From Cinclus cinclus (taxonomy: Eukaryota > Chordata > Aves > Passeriformes > Cinclidae): 64,000 nucleotides of DNA. Of the stretch, positions 11,049 to 23,475 are shown one piece after another (the stretch's first letter is position 1; the number at the start of each line of letters is the position of its first letter). A program made the translations under genes and the position numbers. The stretch spans positions 22,635,258 to 22,699,257 of the forward strand of contig NC_085047.1 of the NCBI RefSeq assembly GCF_963662255.1. Direction: 5' to 3'. The notes below the pieces were generated by a model. The model searched no databases. It saw only the letters and a list, made by a program, of their open reading frames with translations, and had not been told where the DNA came from.

Positions 11049-12429
11049 GCGGCAGAGGCGAAAGCCAGGAGCAGCGCGCTCGGTGCGAGAAGTAGAGGGC
11101 GCTTCGCCTCCTTGGGAAGGAAATGGCGTCTGGGCACGAACGACAGCCAGCGAAGCTTCAGGAACAACAGGCTGTTCTGCTCAGCGTACGAGCCTGAAGT
11201 GAGTGGCAAGGGGTAAGCGGGCAGTTCCAAGGCATCTAGCTTTCCTGCTAGCAATGCCATTTCTACCCTGCCGTGCAAAACGTTGTCCTTTGCCGTTATG
11301 CTCCGAGATGCAGAGAGCACGTCGGCAGACGCAGTGCAGAGGGAAAGGACACAGTATCCTTGGGAGTGTGACGCCGCTTAGGCGGGCAAAGCAGAAAGGT
11401 GCCGCCCTGCACCGGCTTTGACTGCCTGAGCTTCCTTGCTAGGACAGCACCTGTCGAAAGCTGGCAACTAGGCTGCCAGAGTGCAGAATGTAGGCGGTGC
11501 GGCACGCTTGCTTGCCGAAAGCCAGTATCAGCGAGACAGCGTGCTAGGCTCTGTTTCACAGCTCCTTGGAGAACACGCACTTGAAGAATGCCGTCTCTGT
11601 TCCGCAAAAGCTCTGCCCCAGTGAAAGGTGGAAGAAGCAGCCTGTGGCCACGGGCAGAGCTGGTCAACAGCTGCGCCTAACTTTCCCAAGCTGCGAGAGC
11701 ATTCGCAGCCGAGTTCTGCTTTGACAGAGCTATTGGTGAACTTTTGCAGTCCCGGAAGCTGCTGAAACCAAGGCTGTGTTCCGCCTCTTCATTCTTGGCT
11801 TTCTGTGCTCCAGCGAGTTGTCAAGCTCGGACACGGCATTCAGCTTTGCCGCCTCTCTGCACGGAAAGCACTAGACAGAACTAGTGTGCTTCGTGCATGC
11901 TCTCTCCTCGCTTTTATGGTCACGGCTCTGCTTTTTGCTTGGCAGCGTTCACAGGGTCCACGGCGTACCTCTTGCACGGCGAGAGGTGGCCGGCGAGGAA
12001 TACTTGCTGGCTTAAGTCGTTCCATGCTCAAGGCATTCATCAGAGCAACACAGTGTGGGAAAAGAGGAGGGAACATTGCAGGACAAATTTCTATGCCGGG
12101 ACATTATTGTCTGCGAGACAGCTCTCCGGAGCGCTAGTATTTGGCCAGGCTGAAATCAGCGCCACGGGAAGCCAATCTGACAAGCGGAGTGCAAACGAGC
12201 GCGGCGATATGGGGCCGCTTGGCAGGTGGCCGAAGAAAGACGGCTGCCCCGTGAATGTGGTGCCAGAAGGCAAGTTTCAGCAGGGCGTTCCGGGCCAGCT
12301 CAATGTGCAGCCGCAGTTGTTCTAGGCGAGTTCTAGCCGAGAAGCTTTCCGTCTCCATTCACGAGACAAGAAAGGCAGAAGGCAAGGGCACCCAGGGTTG
12401 AGAAGAAAAGTGCGCGTAGCGAGCTCGTT
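11049..12429 (+). repeat. Repeat unit 9
   Basis: Type GGCTAAGGG, the same as units 24 and 30. It interrupts a run of T-at-170 units. Confidence 0.97.
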
Positions 12430-13810
12430 GCGGCAGAGGCGAAAGCCAGGAGCAGCGCGCTCGGTGCGAGAAGTAGAGGGCGCTTCGCCTCCTTGGGAAG
12501 GAAATCGCGTCTGGGCACGAACGACAGCCAGCGAAGCTTCAGGAACAACAGGCTGTTCTGCTCAGCGTACGAGCCTGAAGTGAGTGGCAAGGGGTAAGTG
12601 GGCAGTTCCAAGGCATCTAGCTTTCCTGCTAGCAATGCCATTTCTACCCTGCCGTGCAAAACGTTGTCCTTTGCCGTTATGCTCCGAGATGCAGAGAGCA
12701 CGTCGGCAGACGCAGTGCAGAGGGAAAGGACACAGTATCCTTGGGAGTGTGACGCCGCTTAGGCGGGCAAAGCAGAAAGGTGCCGCCCTGCACCGGCTTT
12801 GACTGCCTGAGCTTCCTTGCTAGGACAGCACCTGTCGAAAGCTGGCAACTAGGCTGCCAGAGTGCAGAATGTAGGCGGTGCGGCACGCTTGCTTGCCGAA
12901 AGCCAGTATCAGCGAGACAGCGTGCTAGGCTCTGTTTCACAGCTCCTTGGAGAACACGCACTTGAAGAATGCCGTCTCTGTTCCGCAAAAGCTCTGCCCC
13001 AGTGAAAGGTGGAAGAAGCAGCCTGTGGCCACGGGCAGAGCTGGTCAACAGCTGCGCCTAACTTTCCCAAGCTGCGAGAGCATTCGCAGCCGAGTTCTGC
13101 TTTGACAGAGCTATTGGTGAACTTTTGCGGTCCCGGAAGCTGCTGAAACCAAGGCTGTGTTCCGCCTCTTCATTCTTGGCTTTCTGTGCTCCAGCGAGTT
13201 GTCAAGCTCGGACACGGCATTCAGCTTTGCCGCCTCTCTGCACGGAAAGCACTAGACAGAACTAGTGTGCTTCGTGCATGCTCTCTCCTCGCTTTTATGG
13301 TCACGGCTCTGCTTTTTGCTTGGCAGCGTTCTCAGGGTCCACGGCGTACCTCTTGCACGGCGAGAGGTGGCCGGCGAGGAATACTTGCTGCCTTAAGTCG
13401 TTCCATGCTCAAGGCATTCATCAGAGCAACACAGTGTGGGAAAAGAGGAGGGAACATTGCAGGACAAATTTCTATGCCGGGACATTATTGTCTGCGAGAC
13501 AGCTCTCCGGAGCGCTAGTATTTGGCCAGGCTGAAATCAGCGCCACGGGAAGCCAATCTGACAAGCGGAGTGCAAACGAGCGCGGCGATATGGGGCCGCT
13601 TGGCAGGTGGCCGAAGAAAGACGGCTGCCCCGTGAATGTGGTGCCAGAAGGCAAGTTTCAGCAGGGCGTTCCGGGCCAGCTCAATGTGCAGCCGCAGTTG
13701 TTCTAGGCGAGTTCTAGCCAAGAAGCTTTCCGTCTCCATTCACGAGACAAGAAAGGCAGAAGGCAAGGGCACCCAGGGTTGAGAAGAAAAGTGCGCGTAG
13801 CGAGCTCGTT
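12430..13810 (+). repeat. Repeat unit 10
   Basis: Type GCTTGTGCA, which combines minority alleles at 170, 700, 903, 962 and 1291 (A at 13720). It lies three units after unit 7, which shares 170, 700 and 1291. Confidence 0.97.
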
Positions 13811-15191
13811 GCGGCAGAGGCGAAAGCCAGGAGCAGCGCGCTCGGTGCGAGAAGTAGAGGGCGCTTCGCCTCCTTGGGAAGGAAATGGCGTCTGGGCACG
13901 AACGACAGCCAGCGAAGCTTCAGGAACAACAGGCTGTTCTGCTCAGCGTACGAGCCTGAAGTGAGTGGCAAGGGGTAAGTGGGCAGTTCCAAGGCATCTA
14001 GCTTTCCTGCTAGCAATGCCATTTCTACCCTGCCGTGCAAAACGTTGTCCTTTGCCGTTATGCTCCGAGATGCAGAGAGCACGTCGGCAGACGCAGTGCA
14101 GAGGGAAAGGACACAGTATCCTTGGGAGTGTGACGCCGCTTAGGCGGGCAAAGCAGAAAGGTGCCGCCCTGCACCGGCTTTGACTGCCTGAGCTTCCTTG
14201 CTAGGACAGCACCTGTCGAAAGCTGGCAACTAGGCTGCCAGAGTGCAGAATGTAGGCGGTGCGGCACGCTTGCTTGCCGAAAGCCAGTATCAGCGAGACA
14301 GCGTGCTAGGCTCTGTTTCACAGCTCCTTGGAGAACACGCACTGGAAGAATGCCGTCTCTGTTCCGCAAAAGCTCTGCCCCAGTGAAAGGTGGAAGAAGC
14401 AGCCTGTGGCCACGGGCAGAGCTGGTCAACAGCTGCACCTAACTTTCCCAAGCTGCGAGAGCATTCGCAGCCGAGTTCTGCTTTGACAGAGCTATTGGTG
14501 AACTTTTGCAGTCCCGGAAGCTGCTGAAACCAAGGCTGTGTTCCGCCTCTTCATTCTTGGCTTTCTGTGCTCCAGCGAGTTGTCAAGCTCGGACACGGCA
14601 TTCAGCTTTGCCGCCTCTCTGCACGGAAAGCACTAGACAGAACTAGTGTGCTTCGTGCATGCTCTCTCCTCGCTTTTATGGTCACGGCTCTGCTTTTTGC
14701 TTGGCAGCGTTCACAGGGTCCACGGCGTACCTCTTGCACGGCGAGAGGTGGCCGGCGAGGAATACTTGCTGCCTTAAGTCGTTCCATGCTCAAGGCATTC
14801 ATCAGAGCAACACAGTGTGGGAAAAGAGGAGGGAACATTGCAGGACAAATTTCTATGCCGGGACATTATTGTCTGCGAGACAGCTCTCCGGAGCGCTAGT
14901 ATTTGGCCAGGCTGAAATCAGCGCCACGGGAAGCCAATCTGACAAGCGGAGTGCAAACGAGCGCGGCGATATGGGGCCGCTTGGCAGGTGGCCGAAGAAA
15001 GACGGCTGCCCCGTGAATGTGGTGCCAGAAGGCAAGTTTCAGCAGGGCGTTCCGGGCCAGCTCAATGTGCAGCCGCAGTTGTTCTAGGCGAGTTCTAGCC
15101 GAGAAGCTTTCCGTCTCCATTCACGAGACAAGAAAGGCAGAAGGCAAGGGCACCCAGGGTTGAGAAGAAAAGTGCGCGTAGCGAGCTCGTT
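13811..15191 (+). repeat. Repeat unit 11
   Basis: Type GGTGAAGCG. A rare A at 14437 changes a CTGCGCC context to CTGCACC. Confidence 0.97.
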
Positions 15192-16572
15192 GCGGCAGAG
15201 GCGAAAGCCAGGAGCAGCGCGCTCGGTGCGAGAAGTAGAGGGCGCTTCGCCTCCTTGGGAAGGAAATGGCGTCTGGGCACGAACGACAGCCAGCGAAGCT
15301 TCAGGAACAACAGGCTGTTCTGCTCAGCGTACGAGCCTGAAGTGAGTGGCAAGGGGTAAGCGGGCAGTTCCAAGGCATCTAGCTTTCCTGCTAGCAATGC
15401 CATTTCTACCCTGCCGTGCAAAACGTTGTCCTTTGCCGTTATGCTCCGAGATGCAGAGAGCACGTCGGCAGACGCAGTGCAGAGGGAAAGGACACAGTAT
15501 CCTTGGGAGTGTGACGCCGCTTAGGCGGGCAAAGCAGAAAGGTGCCGCCCTGCACCGGCTTTGACTGCCTGAGCTTCCTTGCTAGGACAGCACCTGTCGA
15601 AAGCTGGCAACTAGGCTGCCAGAGTGCAGAATGTAGGCGGTGCGGCACGCTTGCTTGCCGAAAGCCAGTATCAGCGAGACAGCGTGCTAGGCTCTGTTTC
15701 ACAGCTCCTTGGAGAACACGCACTTGAAGAATGCCGTCTCTGTTCCGCAAAAGCTCTGCCCCAGTGAAAGGTGGAAGAAGCAGCCTGTGGCCACGGGCAG
15801 AGCTGGTCAACAGCTGCGCCTAACTTTCCCAAGCTGCGAGAGCATTCGCAGCCGAGTTCTGCTTTGACAGAGCTATTGGTGAACTTTTGCAGTCCCGGAA
15901 GCTGCTGAAACCAAGGCTGTGTTCCGCCTCTTCATTCTTGGCTTTCTGTGCTCCAGCGAGTTGTCAAGCTCGGACACGGCATTCAGCTTTGCCGCCTCTC
16001 TGCACGGAAAGCACTAGACAGAACTAGTGTGCTTCGTGCATGCTCTCTCCTCGCTTTTATGGTCACGGCTCTGCTTTTTGCTTGGCAGCGTTCACAGGGT
16101 CCACGGCGTACCTCTTGCACAGCGAGAGGTGGCTGGCGAGGAATACTTGCTGGCTTAAGTCGTTCCATGCTCAAGGCATTCATCAGAGCAACACAGTGTG
16201 GGAAAAGAGGAGGGAACATTGCAGGACAAATTTCTATGCCGGGACATTATTGTCTGCGAGACAGCTCTCCGGAGCGCTAGTATTTGGCCAGGCTGAAATC
16301 AGCGCCACGGGAAGCCAATCTGACAAGCGGAGTGCAAACGAGCGCGGCGATATGGGGCCGCTTGGCAGGTGGCCGAAGAAAGACGGCTGCCCCGTGAATG
16401 TGGTGCCAGAAGGCAAGTTTCAGCAGGGCGTTCCGGGCCAGCTCAATGTGCAGCCGCAGTTGTTCTAGGCGAGTTCTAGCCGAGAAGCTTTCCGTCTCCA
16501 TTCACGAGACAAGAAAGGCAGAAGGCAAGGGCACCCAGGGTTGAGAAGAAAAGTGCGCGTAGCGAGCTCGTT
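15192..16572 (+). repeat. Repeat unit 12, first copy of three-unit block
   Basis: Type GGCTAAAGG. A rare T at 16134 is shared only with unit 15, exactly 4,142 bp downstream. From 15269 onward it matches unit 15. Confidence 0.97.
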
Positions 16573-17953
16573 GCGGCAGAGGCGAAAGCCAGGAGCAGCG
16601 CGCTCGGTGCGAGAAGTAGAGGGCGCTTCGCCTCCTTGGGAAGGAAATCGCGTCTGGGCACGAACGACAGCCAGCGAAGCTTCAGGAACAACAGGCTGTT
16701 CTGCTCAGCGTACGAGCCTGAAGTGAGTGGCAAGGGGTAAGCGGGCAGTTCCAAGGCATCTAGCTTTCCTGCTAGCAATGCCATTTCTACCCTGCCGTGC
16801 AAAACGTTGTCCTTTGCCGTTATGCTCCGAGATGCAGAGAGCACGTCGGCAGACGCAGTGCAGAGGGAAAGGACACAGTATCCTTGGGAGTGTGACGCCG
16901 CTTAGGCGGGCAAAGCAGAAAGGTGCCGCCCTGCACCGGCTTTGACTGCCTGAGCTTCCTTGCTAGGACAGCACCTGTCGAAAGCTGGCAACTAGGCTGC
17001 CAGAGTGCAGAATGTAGGCGGTGCGGCACGCTTGCTTGCCGAAAGCCAGTATCAGCGAGACAGCGTGCTAGGCTCTGTTTCACAGCTCCTTGGAGAACAC
17101 GCACTTGAAGAATGCCGTCTCTGTTCCGCAAAAGCTCTGCCCCAGTGAAAGGTGGAAGAAGCAGCCTGTGGCCACGGGCAGAGCTGGTCAACAGCTGCGC
17201 CTAACTTTCCCAAGCTGCGAGAGCATTCGCAGCCGAGTTCTGCTTTGACAGAGCTATTGGTGAACTTTTGCGGTCCCGGAAGCTGCTGAAACCAAGGCTG
17301 TGTTCCGCCTCTTCATTCTTGGCTTTCTGTGCTCCAGCGAGTTGTCAAGCTCGGACACGGCATTCAGCTTTGCCGCCTCTCTGCACGGAAAGCACTAGAC
17401 AGAACTAGTGTGCTTCGTGCATGCTCTCTCCTCGCTTTTATGGTCACGGCTCTGCTTTTTGCTTGGCAGCGTTCTCAGGGTCCACGGCGTACCTCTTGCA
17501 CGGCGAGAGGTGGCCGGCGAGGAATACTTGCTGGCTTAAGTCGTTCCATGCTCAAGGCATTCATCAGAGCAACACAGTGTGGGAAAAGAGGAGGGAACAT
17601 TGCAGGACAAATTTCTATGCCGGGACATTATTGTCTGCGAGACAGCTCTCCGGAGCGCTAGTATTTGGCCAGGCTGAAATCAGCGCCACGGGAAGCCAAT
17701 CTGACAAGCGGAGTGCAAACGAGCGCGGCGATATGGGGCCGCTTGGCAGGTGGCCGAAGAAAGACGGCTGCCCCGTGAATGTGGTGCCAGAAGGCAAGTT
17801 TCAGCAGGGCGTTCCGGGCCAGCTCAATGTGCAGCCGCAGTTGTTCTAGGCGAGTTCTAGCCGAGAAGCTTTCCGTCTCCATTCACGAGACAAGAAAGGC
17901 AGAAGGCAAGGGCACCCAGGGTTGAGAAGAAAAGTGCGCGTAGCGAGCTCGTT
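16573..17953 (+). repeat. Repeat unit 13, first copy of three-unit block
   Basis: Type GCCTGTGGG, found only here and in unit 16, its partner in the downstream block. Confidence 0.97.
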
Positions 17954-19333
17954 GCGGCAGAAGCGAAAGCCAGGAGCAGCGCGCTCGGTGCGAGAAGTAG
18001 AGGGCGCTTCGCCTCCTTGGGAAGGAAATGGCGTCTGGGCACGAACGACAGCCAGCGAAGCTTCAGGAACAACAGGCTGTTCTGCTCAGCGTACGAGCCT
18101 GAAGTGAGTGGCAAGGGGTAAGCGGGCAGTTCCAAGGCATCTAGCTTTCCTGCTAGCAATGCCATTTCTACCCTGCCGTGCAAAACGTTGTCCTTTGCCG
18201 TTATGCTCCGAGATGCAGAGAGCACGTCGGCAGACGCAGTGCAGAGGGAAAGGACACAGTATCCTTGGGAGTGTGACGCCGCTTAGGCGGGCAAAGCAGA
18301 AAGGTGCCGCCCTGCACCGGCTTTGACTGCCTGAGCTTCCTTGCTAGGACAGCACCTGTCGAAAGCTGGCAACTAGGCTGCCAGAGTGCAGAATGTAGGC
18401 GGTGCGGCACGCTTGCTTGCCGAAAGCCAGTATCAGCGAGACAGCGTGCTAGGCTCTGTTTCACAGCTCCTTGGAGAACACGCACTGGAAGAATGCCGTC
18501 TCTGTTCCGCAAAAGCTCTGCCCCAGTGAAAGGTGGAAGAAGCAGCCTGTGGCCACGGGCAGAGCTGGTCAACAGCTGCGCCTAACTTTCCCAAGCTGCG
18601 AGAGCATTCGCAGCCGAGTTCTGCTTTGACAGAGCTATTGGTGAACTTTTGCAGTCCCGGAAGCTGCTGAAACCAAGGCTGTGTTCCGCCTCTTCATTCT
18701 TGGCTTTCTGTGCTCCAGCGAGTTGTCAAGCTCGGACACGGCATTCAGCTTTGCCGCCTCTCTGCACGGAAAGCACTAGACAGAACTAGTGTGCTTCGTG
18801 CATGCTCTCTCCTCGCTTTTATGGTCACGGCTCTGCTTTTTGCTTGGCAGCGTTCACAGGGTCCACGGCGTACCTCTTGCACGGCGAGAGGTGGCCGGCG
18901 AGGAATACTTGCTGCCTTAAGTCGTTCCATGCTCAAGGCATTCATCAGAGCAACACAGTGTGGGAAAAGAGGAGGGAACATTGCAGGACAAATTTCTATG
19001 CCGGGACATTATTGTCTGCGAGACAGCTCTCCGGAGCGCTAGTATTTGGCCAGGCTGAAATCAGCGCCACGGGAAGCCAATCTGACAAGCGGAGTGCAAC
19101 GAGCGCGGCGATATGGGGCCGCTTGGCAGGTGGCTGAAGAAAGACGGCTGCCCCGTGAATGTGGTGCCAGAAGGCAAGTTTCAGCAGGGCGTTCCGGGCC
19201 AGCTCAATGTGCAGCCGCAGTTGTTCTAGGCGAGTTCTAGCCGAGAAGCTTTCCGTCTCCATTCACGAGACAAGAAAGGCAGAAGGCAAGGGCACCCAGG
19301 GTTGAGAAGAAAAGTGCGCGTAGCGAGCTCGTT
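17954..19333 (+). repeat. Repeat unit 14 (1,380 bp), first copy of three-unit block
   Basis: Type AGCGAAGCG. It lacks one A in the GTGCAAACG context near 19098 and has T at 19135. Both features recur in unit 17. The deletion shifts the frame of the longest open frame, which then ends at 19137. Confidence 0.97.
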
Positions 19334-20714
19334 GCGGCAGAAGCGAAAGCCAGGAGCAGCGCGCTCGGTGCGAGAAGTAGAGGGCGCTTCGCCTCCTTGG
19401 GAAGGAAATCGCGTCTGGGCACGAACGACAGCCAGCGAAGCTTCAGGAACAACAGGCTGTTCTGCTCAGCGTACGAGCCTGAAGTGAGTGGCAAGGGGTA
19501 AGCGGGCAGTTCCAAGGCATCTAGCTTTCCTGCTAGCAATGCCATTTCTACCCTGCCGTGCAAAACGTTGTCCTTTGCCGTTATGCTCCGAGATGCAGAG
19601 AGCACGTCGGCAGACGCAGTGCAGAGGGAAAGGACACAGTATCCTTGGGAGTGTGACGCCGCTTAGGCGGGCAAAGCAGAAAGGTGCCGCCCTGCACCGG
19701 CTTTGACTGCCTGAGCTTCCTTGCTAGGACAGCACCTGTCGAAAGCTGGCAACTAGGCTGCCAGAGTGCAGAATGTAGGCGGTGCGGCACGCTTGCTTGC
19801 CGAAAGCCAGTATCAGCGAGACAGCGTGCTAGGCTCTGTTTCACAGCTCCTTGGAGAACACGCACTTGAAGAATGCCGTCTCTGTTCCGCAAAAGCTCTG
19901 CCCCAGTGAAAGGTGGAAGAAGCAGCCTGTGGCCACGGGCAGAGCTGGTCAACAGCTGCGCCTAACTTTCCCAAGCTGCGAGAGCATTCGCAGCCGAGTT
20001 CTGCTTTGACAGAGCTATTGGTGAACTTTTGCAGTCCCGGAAGCTGCTGAAACCAAGGCTGTGTTCCGCCTCTTCATTCTTGGCTTTCTGTGCTCCAGCG
20101 AGTTGTCAAGCTCGGACACGGCATTCAGCTTTGCCGCCTCTCTGCACGGAAAGCACTAGACAGAACTAGTGTGCTTCGTGCATGCTCTCTCCTCGCTTTT
20201 ATGGTCACGGCTCTGCTTTTTGCTTGGCAGCGTTCACAGGGTCCACGGCGTACCTCTTGCACAGCGAGAGGTGGCTGGCGAGGAATACTTGCTGGCTTAA
20301 GTCGTTCCATGCTCAAGGCATTCATCAGAGCAACACAGTGTGGGAAAAGAGGAGGGAACATTGCAGGACAAATTTCTATGCCGGGACATTATTGTCTGCG
20401 AGACAGCTCTCCGGAGCGCTAGTATTTGGCCAGGCTGAAATCAGCGCCACGGGAAGCCAATCTGACAAGCGGAGTGCAAACGAGCGCGGCGATATGGGGC
20501 CGCTTGGCAGGTGGCCGAAGAAAGACGGCTGCCCCGTGAATGTGGTGCCAGAAGGCAAGTTTCAGCAGGGCGTTCCGGGCCAGCTCAATGTGCAGCCGCA
20601 GTTGTTCTAGGCGAGTTCTAGCCGAGAAGCTTTCCGTCTCCATTCACGAGACAAGAAAGGCAGAAGGCAAGGGCACCCAGGGTTGAGAAGAAAAGTGCGC
20701 GTAGCGAGCTCGTT
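19334..20714 (+). repeat. Repeat unit 15, second copy of three-unit block
   Basis: Type ACCTAAAGG. T at 20276 pairs it with unit 12. Its sites 9 and 77 differ from unit 12, which marks the left edge of the matching tract. Confidence 0.97.
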
Positions 20715-22095
20715 GCGGCAGAGGCGAAAGCCAGGAGCAGCGCGCTCGGTGCGAGAAGTAGAGGGCGCTTCGCCTCCTTGGGAAGGAAATCGCGTCTGGG
20801 CACGAACGACAGCCAGCGAAGCTTCAGGAACAACAGGCTGTTCTGCTCAGCGTACGAGCCTGAAGTGAGTGGCAAGGGGTAAGCGGGCAGTTCCAAGGCA
20901 TCTAGCTTTCCTGCTAGCAATGCCATTTCTACCCTGCCGTGCAAAACGTTGTCCTTTGCCGTTATGCTCCGAGATGCAGAGAGCACGTCGGCAGACGCAG
21001 TGCAGAGGGAAAGGACACAGTATCCTTGGGAGTGTGACGCCGCTTAGGCGGGCAAAGCAGAAAGGTGCCGCCCTGCACCGGCTTTGACTGCCTGAGCTTC
21101 CTTGCTAGGACAGCACCTGTCGAAAGCTGGCAACTAGGCTGCCAGAGTGCAGAATGTAGGCGGTGCGGCACGCTTGCTTGCCGAAAGCCAGTATCAGCGA
21201 GACAGCGTGCTAGGCTCTGTTTCACAGCTCCTTGGAGAACACGCACTTGAAGAATGCCGTCTCTGTTCCGCAAAAGCTCTGCCCCAGTGAAAGGTGGAAG
21301 AAGCAGCCTGTGGCCACGGGCAGAGCTGGTCAACAGCTGCGCCTAACTTTCCCAAGCTGCGAGAGCATTCGCAGCCGAGTTCTGCTTTGACAGAGCTATT
21401 GGTGAACTTTTGCGGTCCCGGAAGCTGCTGAAACCAAGGCTGTGTTCCGCCTCTTCATTCTTGGCTTTCTGTGCTCCAGCGAGTTGTCAAGCTCGGACAC
21501 GGCATTCAGCTTTGCCGCCTCTCTGCACGGAAAGCACTAGACAGAACTAGTGTGCTTCGTGCATGCTCTCTCCTCGCTTTTATGGTCACGGCTCTGCTTT
21601 TTGCTTGGCAGCGTTCTCAGGGTCCACGGCGTACCTCTTGCACGGCGAGAGGTGGCCGGCGAGGAATACTTGCTGGCTTAAGTCGTTCCATGCTCAAGGC
21701 ATTCATCAGAGCAACACAGTGTGGGAAAAGAGGAGGGAACATTGCAGGACAAATTTCTATGCCGGGACATTATTGTCTGCGAGACAGCTCTCCGGAGCGC
21801 TAGTATTTGGCCAGGCTGAAATCAGCGCCACGGGAAGCCAATCTGACAAGCGGAGTGCAAACGAGCGCGGCGATATGGGGCCGCTTGGCAGGTGGCCGAA
21901 GAAAGACGGCTGCCCCGTGAATGTGGTGCCAGAAGGCAAGTTTCAGCAGGGCGTTCCGGGCCAGCTCAATGTGCAGCCGCAGTTGTTCTAGGCGAGTTCT
22001 AGCCGAGAAGCTTTCCGTCTCCATTCACGAGACAAGAAAGGCAGAAGGCAAGGGCACCCAGGGTTGAGAAGAAAAGTGCGCGTAGCGAGCTCGTT
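20715..22095 (+). repeat. Repeat unit 16, second copy of three-unit block
   Basis: Type GCCTGTGGG, identical at all nine sites to unit 13. Confidence 0.97.
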
Positions 22096-23475
22096 GCGGC
22101 AGAAGCGAAAGCCAGGAGCAGCGCGCTCGGTGCGAGAAGTAGAGGGCGCTTCGCCTCCTTGGGAAGGAAATGGCGTCTGGGCACGAACGACAGCCAGCGA
22201 AGCTTCAGGAACAACAGGCTGTTCTGCTCAGCGTACGAGCCTGAAGTGAGTGGCAAGGGGTAAGCGGGCAGTTCCAAGGCATCTAGCTTTCCTGCTAGCA
22301 ATGCCATTTCTACCCTGCCGTGCAAAACGTTGTCCTTTGCCGTTATGCTCCGAGATGCAGAGAGCACGTCGGCAGACGCAGTGCAGAGGGAAAGGACACA
22401 GTATCCTTGGGAGTGTGACGCCGCTTAGGCGGGCAAAGCAGAAAGGTGCCGCCCTGCACCGGCTTTGACTGCCTGAGCTTCCTTGCTAGGACAGCACCTG
22501 TCGAAAGCTGGCAACTAGGCTGCCAGAGTGCAGAATGTAGGCGGTGCGGCACGCTTGCTTGCCGAAAGCCAGTATCAGCGAGACAGCGTGCTAGGCTCTG
22601 TTTCACAGCTCCTTGGAGAACACGCACTGGAAGAATGCCGTCTCTGTTCCGCAAAAGCTCTGCCCCAGTGAAAGGTGGAAGAAGCAGCCTGTGGCCACGG
22701 GCAGAGCTGGTCAACAGCTGCGCCTAACTTTCCCAAGCTGCGAGAGCATTCGCAGCCGAGTTCTGCTTTGACAGAGCTATTGGTGAACTTTTGCAGTCCC
22801 GGAAGCTGCTGAAACCAAGGCTGTGTTCCGCCTCTTCATTCTTGGCTTTCTGTGCTCCAGCGAGTTGTCAAGCTCGGACACGGCATTCAGCTTTGCCGCC
22901 TCTCTGCACGGAAAGCACTAGACAGAACTAGTGTGCTTCGTGCATGCTCTCTCCTCGCTTTTATGGTCACGGCTCTGCTTTTTGCTTGGCAGCGTTCACA
23001 GGGTCCACGGCGTACCTCTTGCACGGCGAGAGGTGGCCGGCGAGGAATACTTGCTGCCTTAAGTCGTTCCATGCTCAAGGCATTCATCAGAGCAACACAG
23101 TGTGGGAAAAGAGGAGGGAACATTGCAGGACAAATTTCTATGCCGGGACATTATTGTCTGCGAGACAGCTCTCCGGAGCGCTAGTATTTGGCCAGGCTGA
23201 AATCAGCGCCACGGGAAGCCAATCTGACAAGCGGAGTGCAACGAGCGCGGCGATATGGGGCCGCTTGGCAGGTGGCTGAAGAAAGACGGCTGCCCCGTGA
23301 ATGTGGTGCCAGAAGGCAAGTTTCAGCAGGGCGTTCCGGGCCAGCTCAATGTGCAGCCGCAGTTGTTCTAGGCGAGTTCTAGCCGAGAAGCTTTCCGTCT
23401 CCATTCACGAGACAAGAAAGGCAGAAGGCAAGGGCACCCAGGGTTGAGAAGAAAAGTGCGCGTAGCGAGCTCGTT
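22096..23475 (+). repeat. Repeat unit 17 (1,380 bp), second copy of three-unit block
   Basis: Type AGCGAAGCG. It has the same one-base deletion (near 23240) and the same T (23277) as unit 14. Confidence 0.97.

Larger units (their letters stand above)
15269..19866 (+). repeat. Three-unit duplicated block, copy 1
   Basis: This tract matches 19411-24008 at a constant 4,142 bp offset (three units minus the one deleted base). Shared markers are 16134, the deletion near 19098, and 19135. I saw no mismatch inside. The two copies overlap by about 450 bp because the match runs slightly more than three units. Confidence 0.93.
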
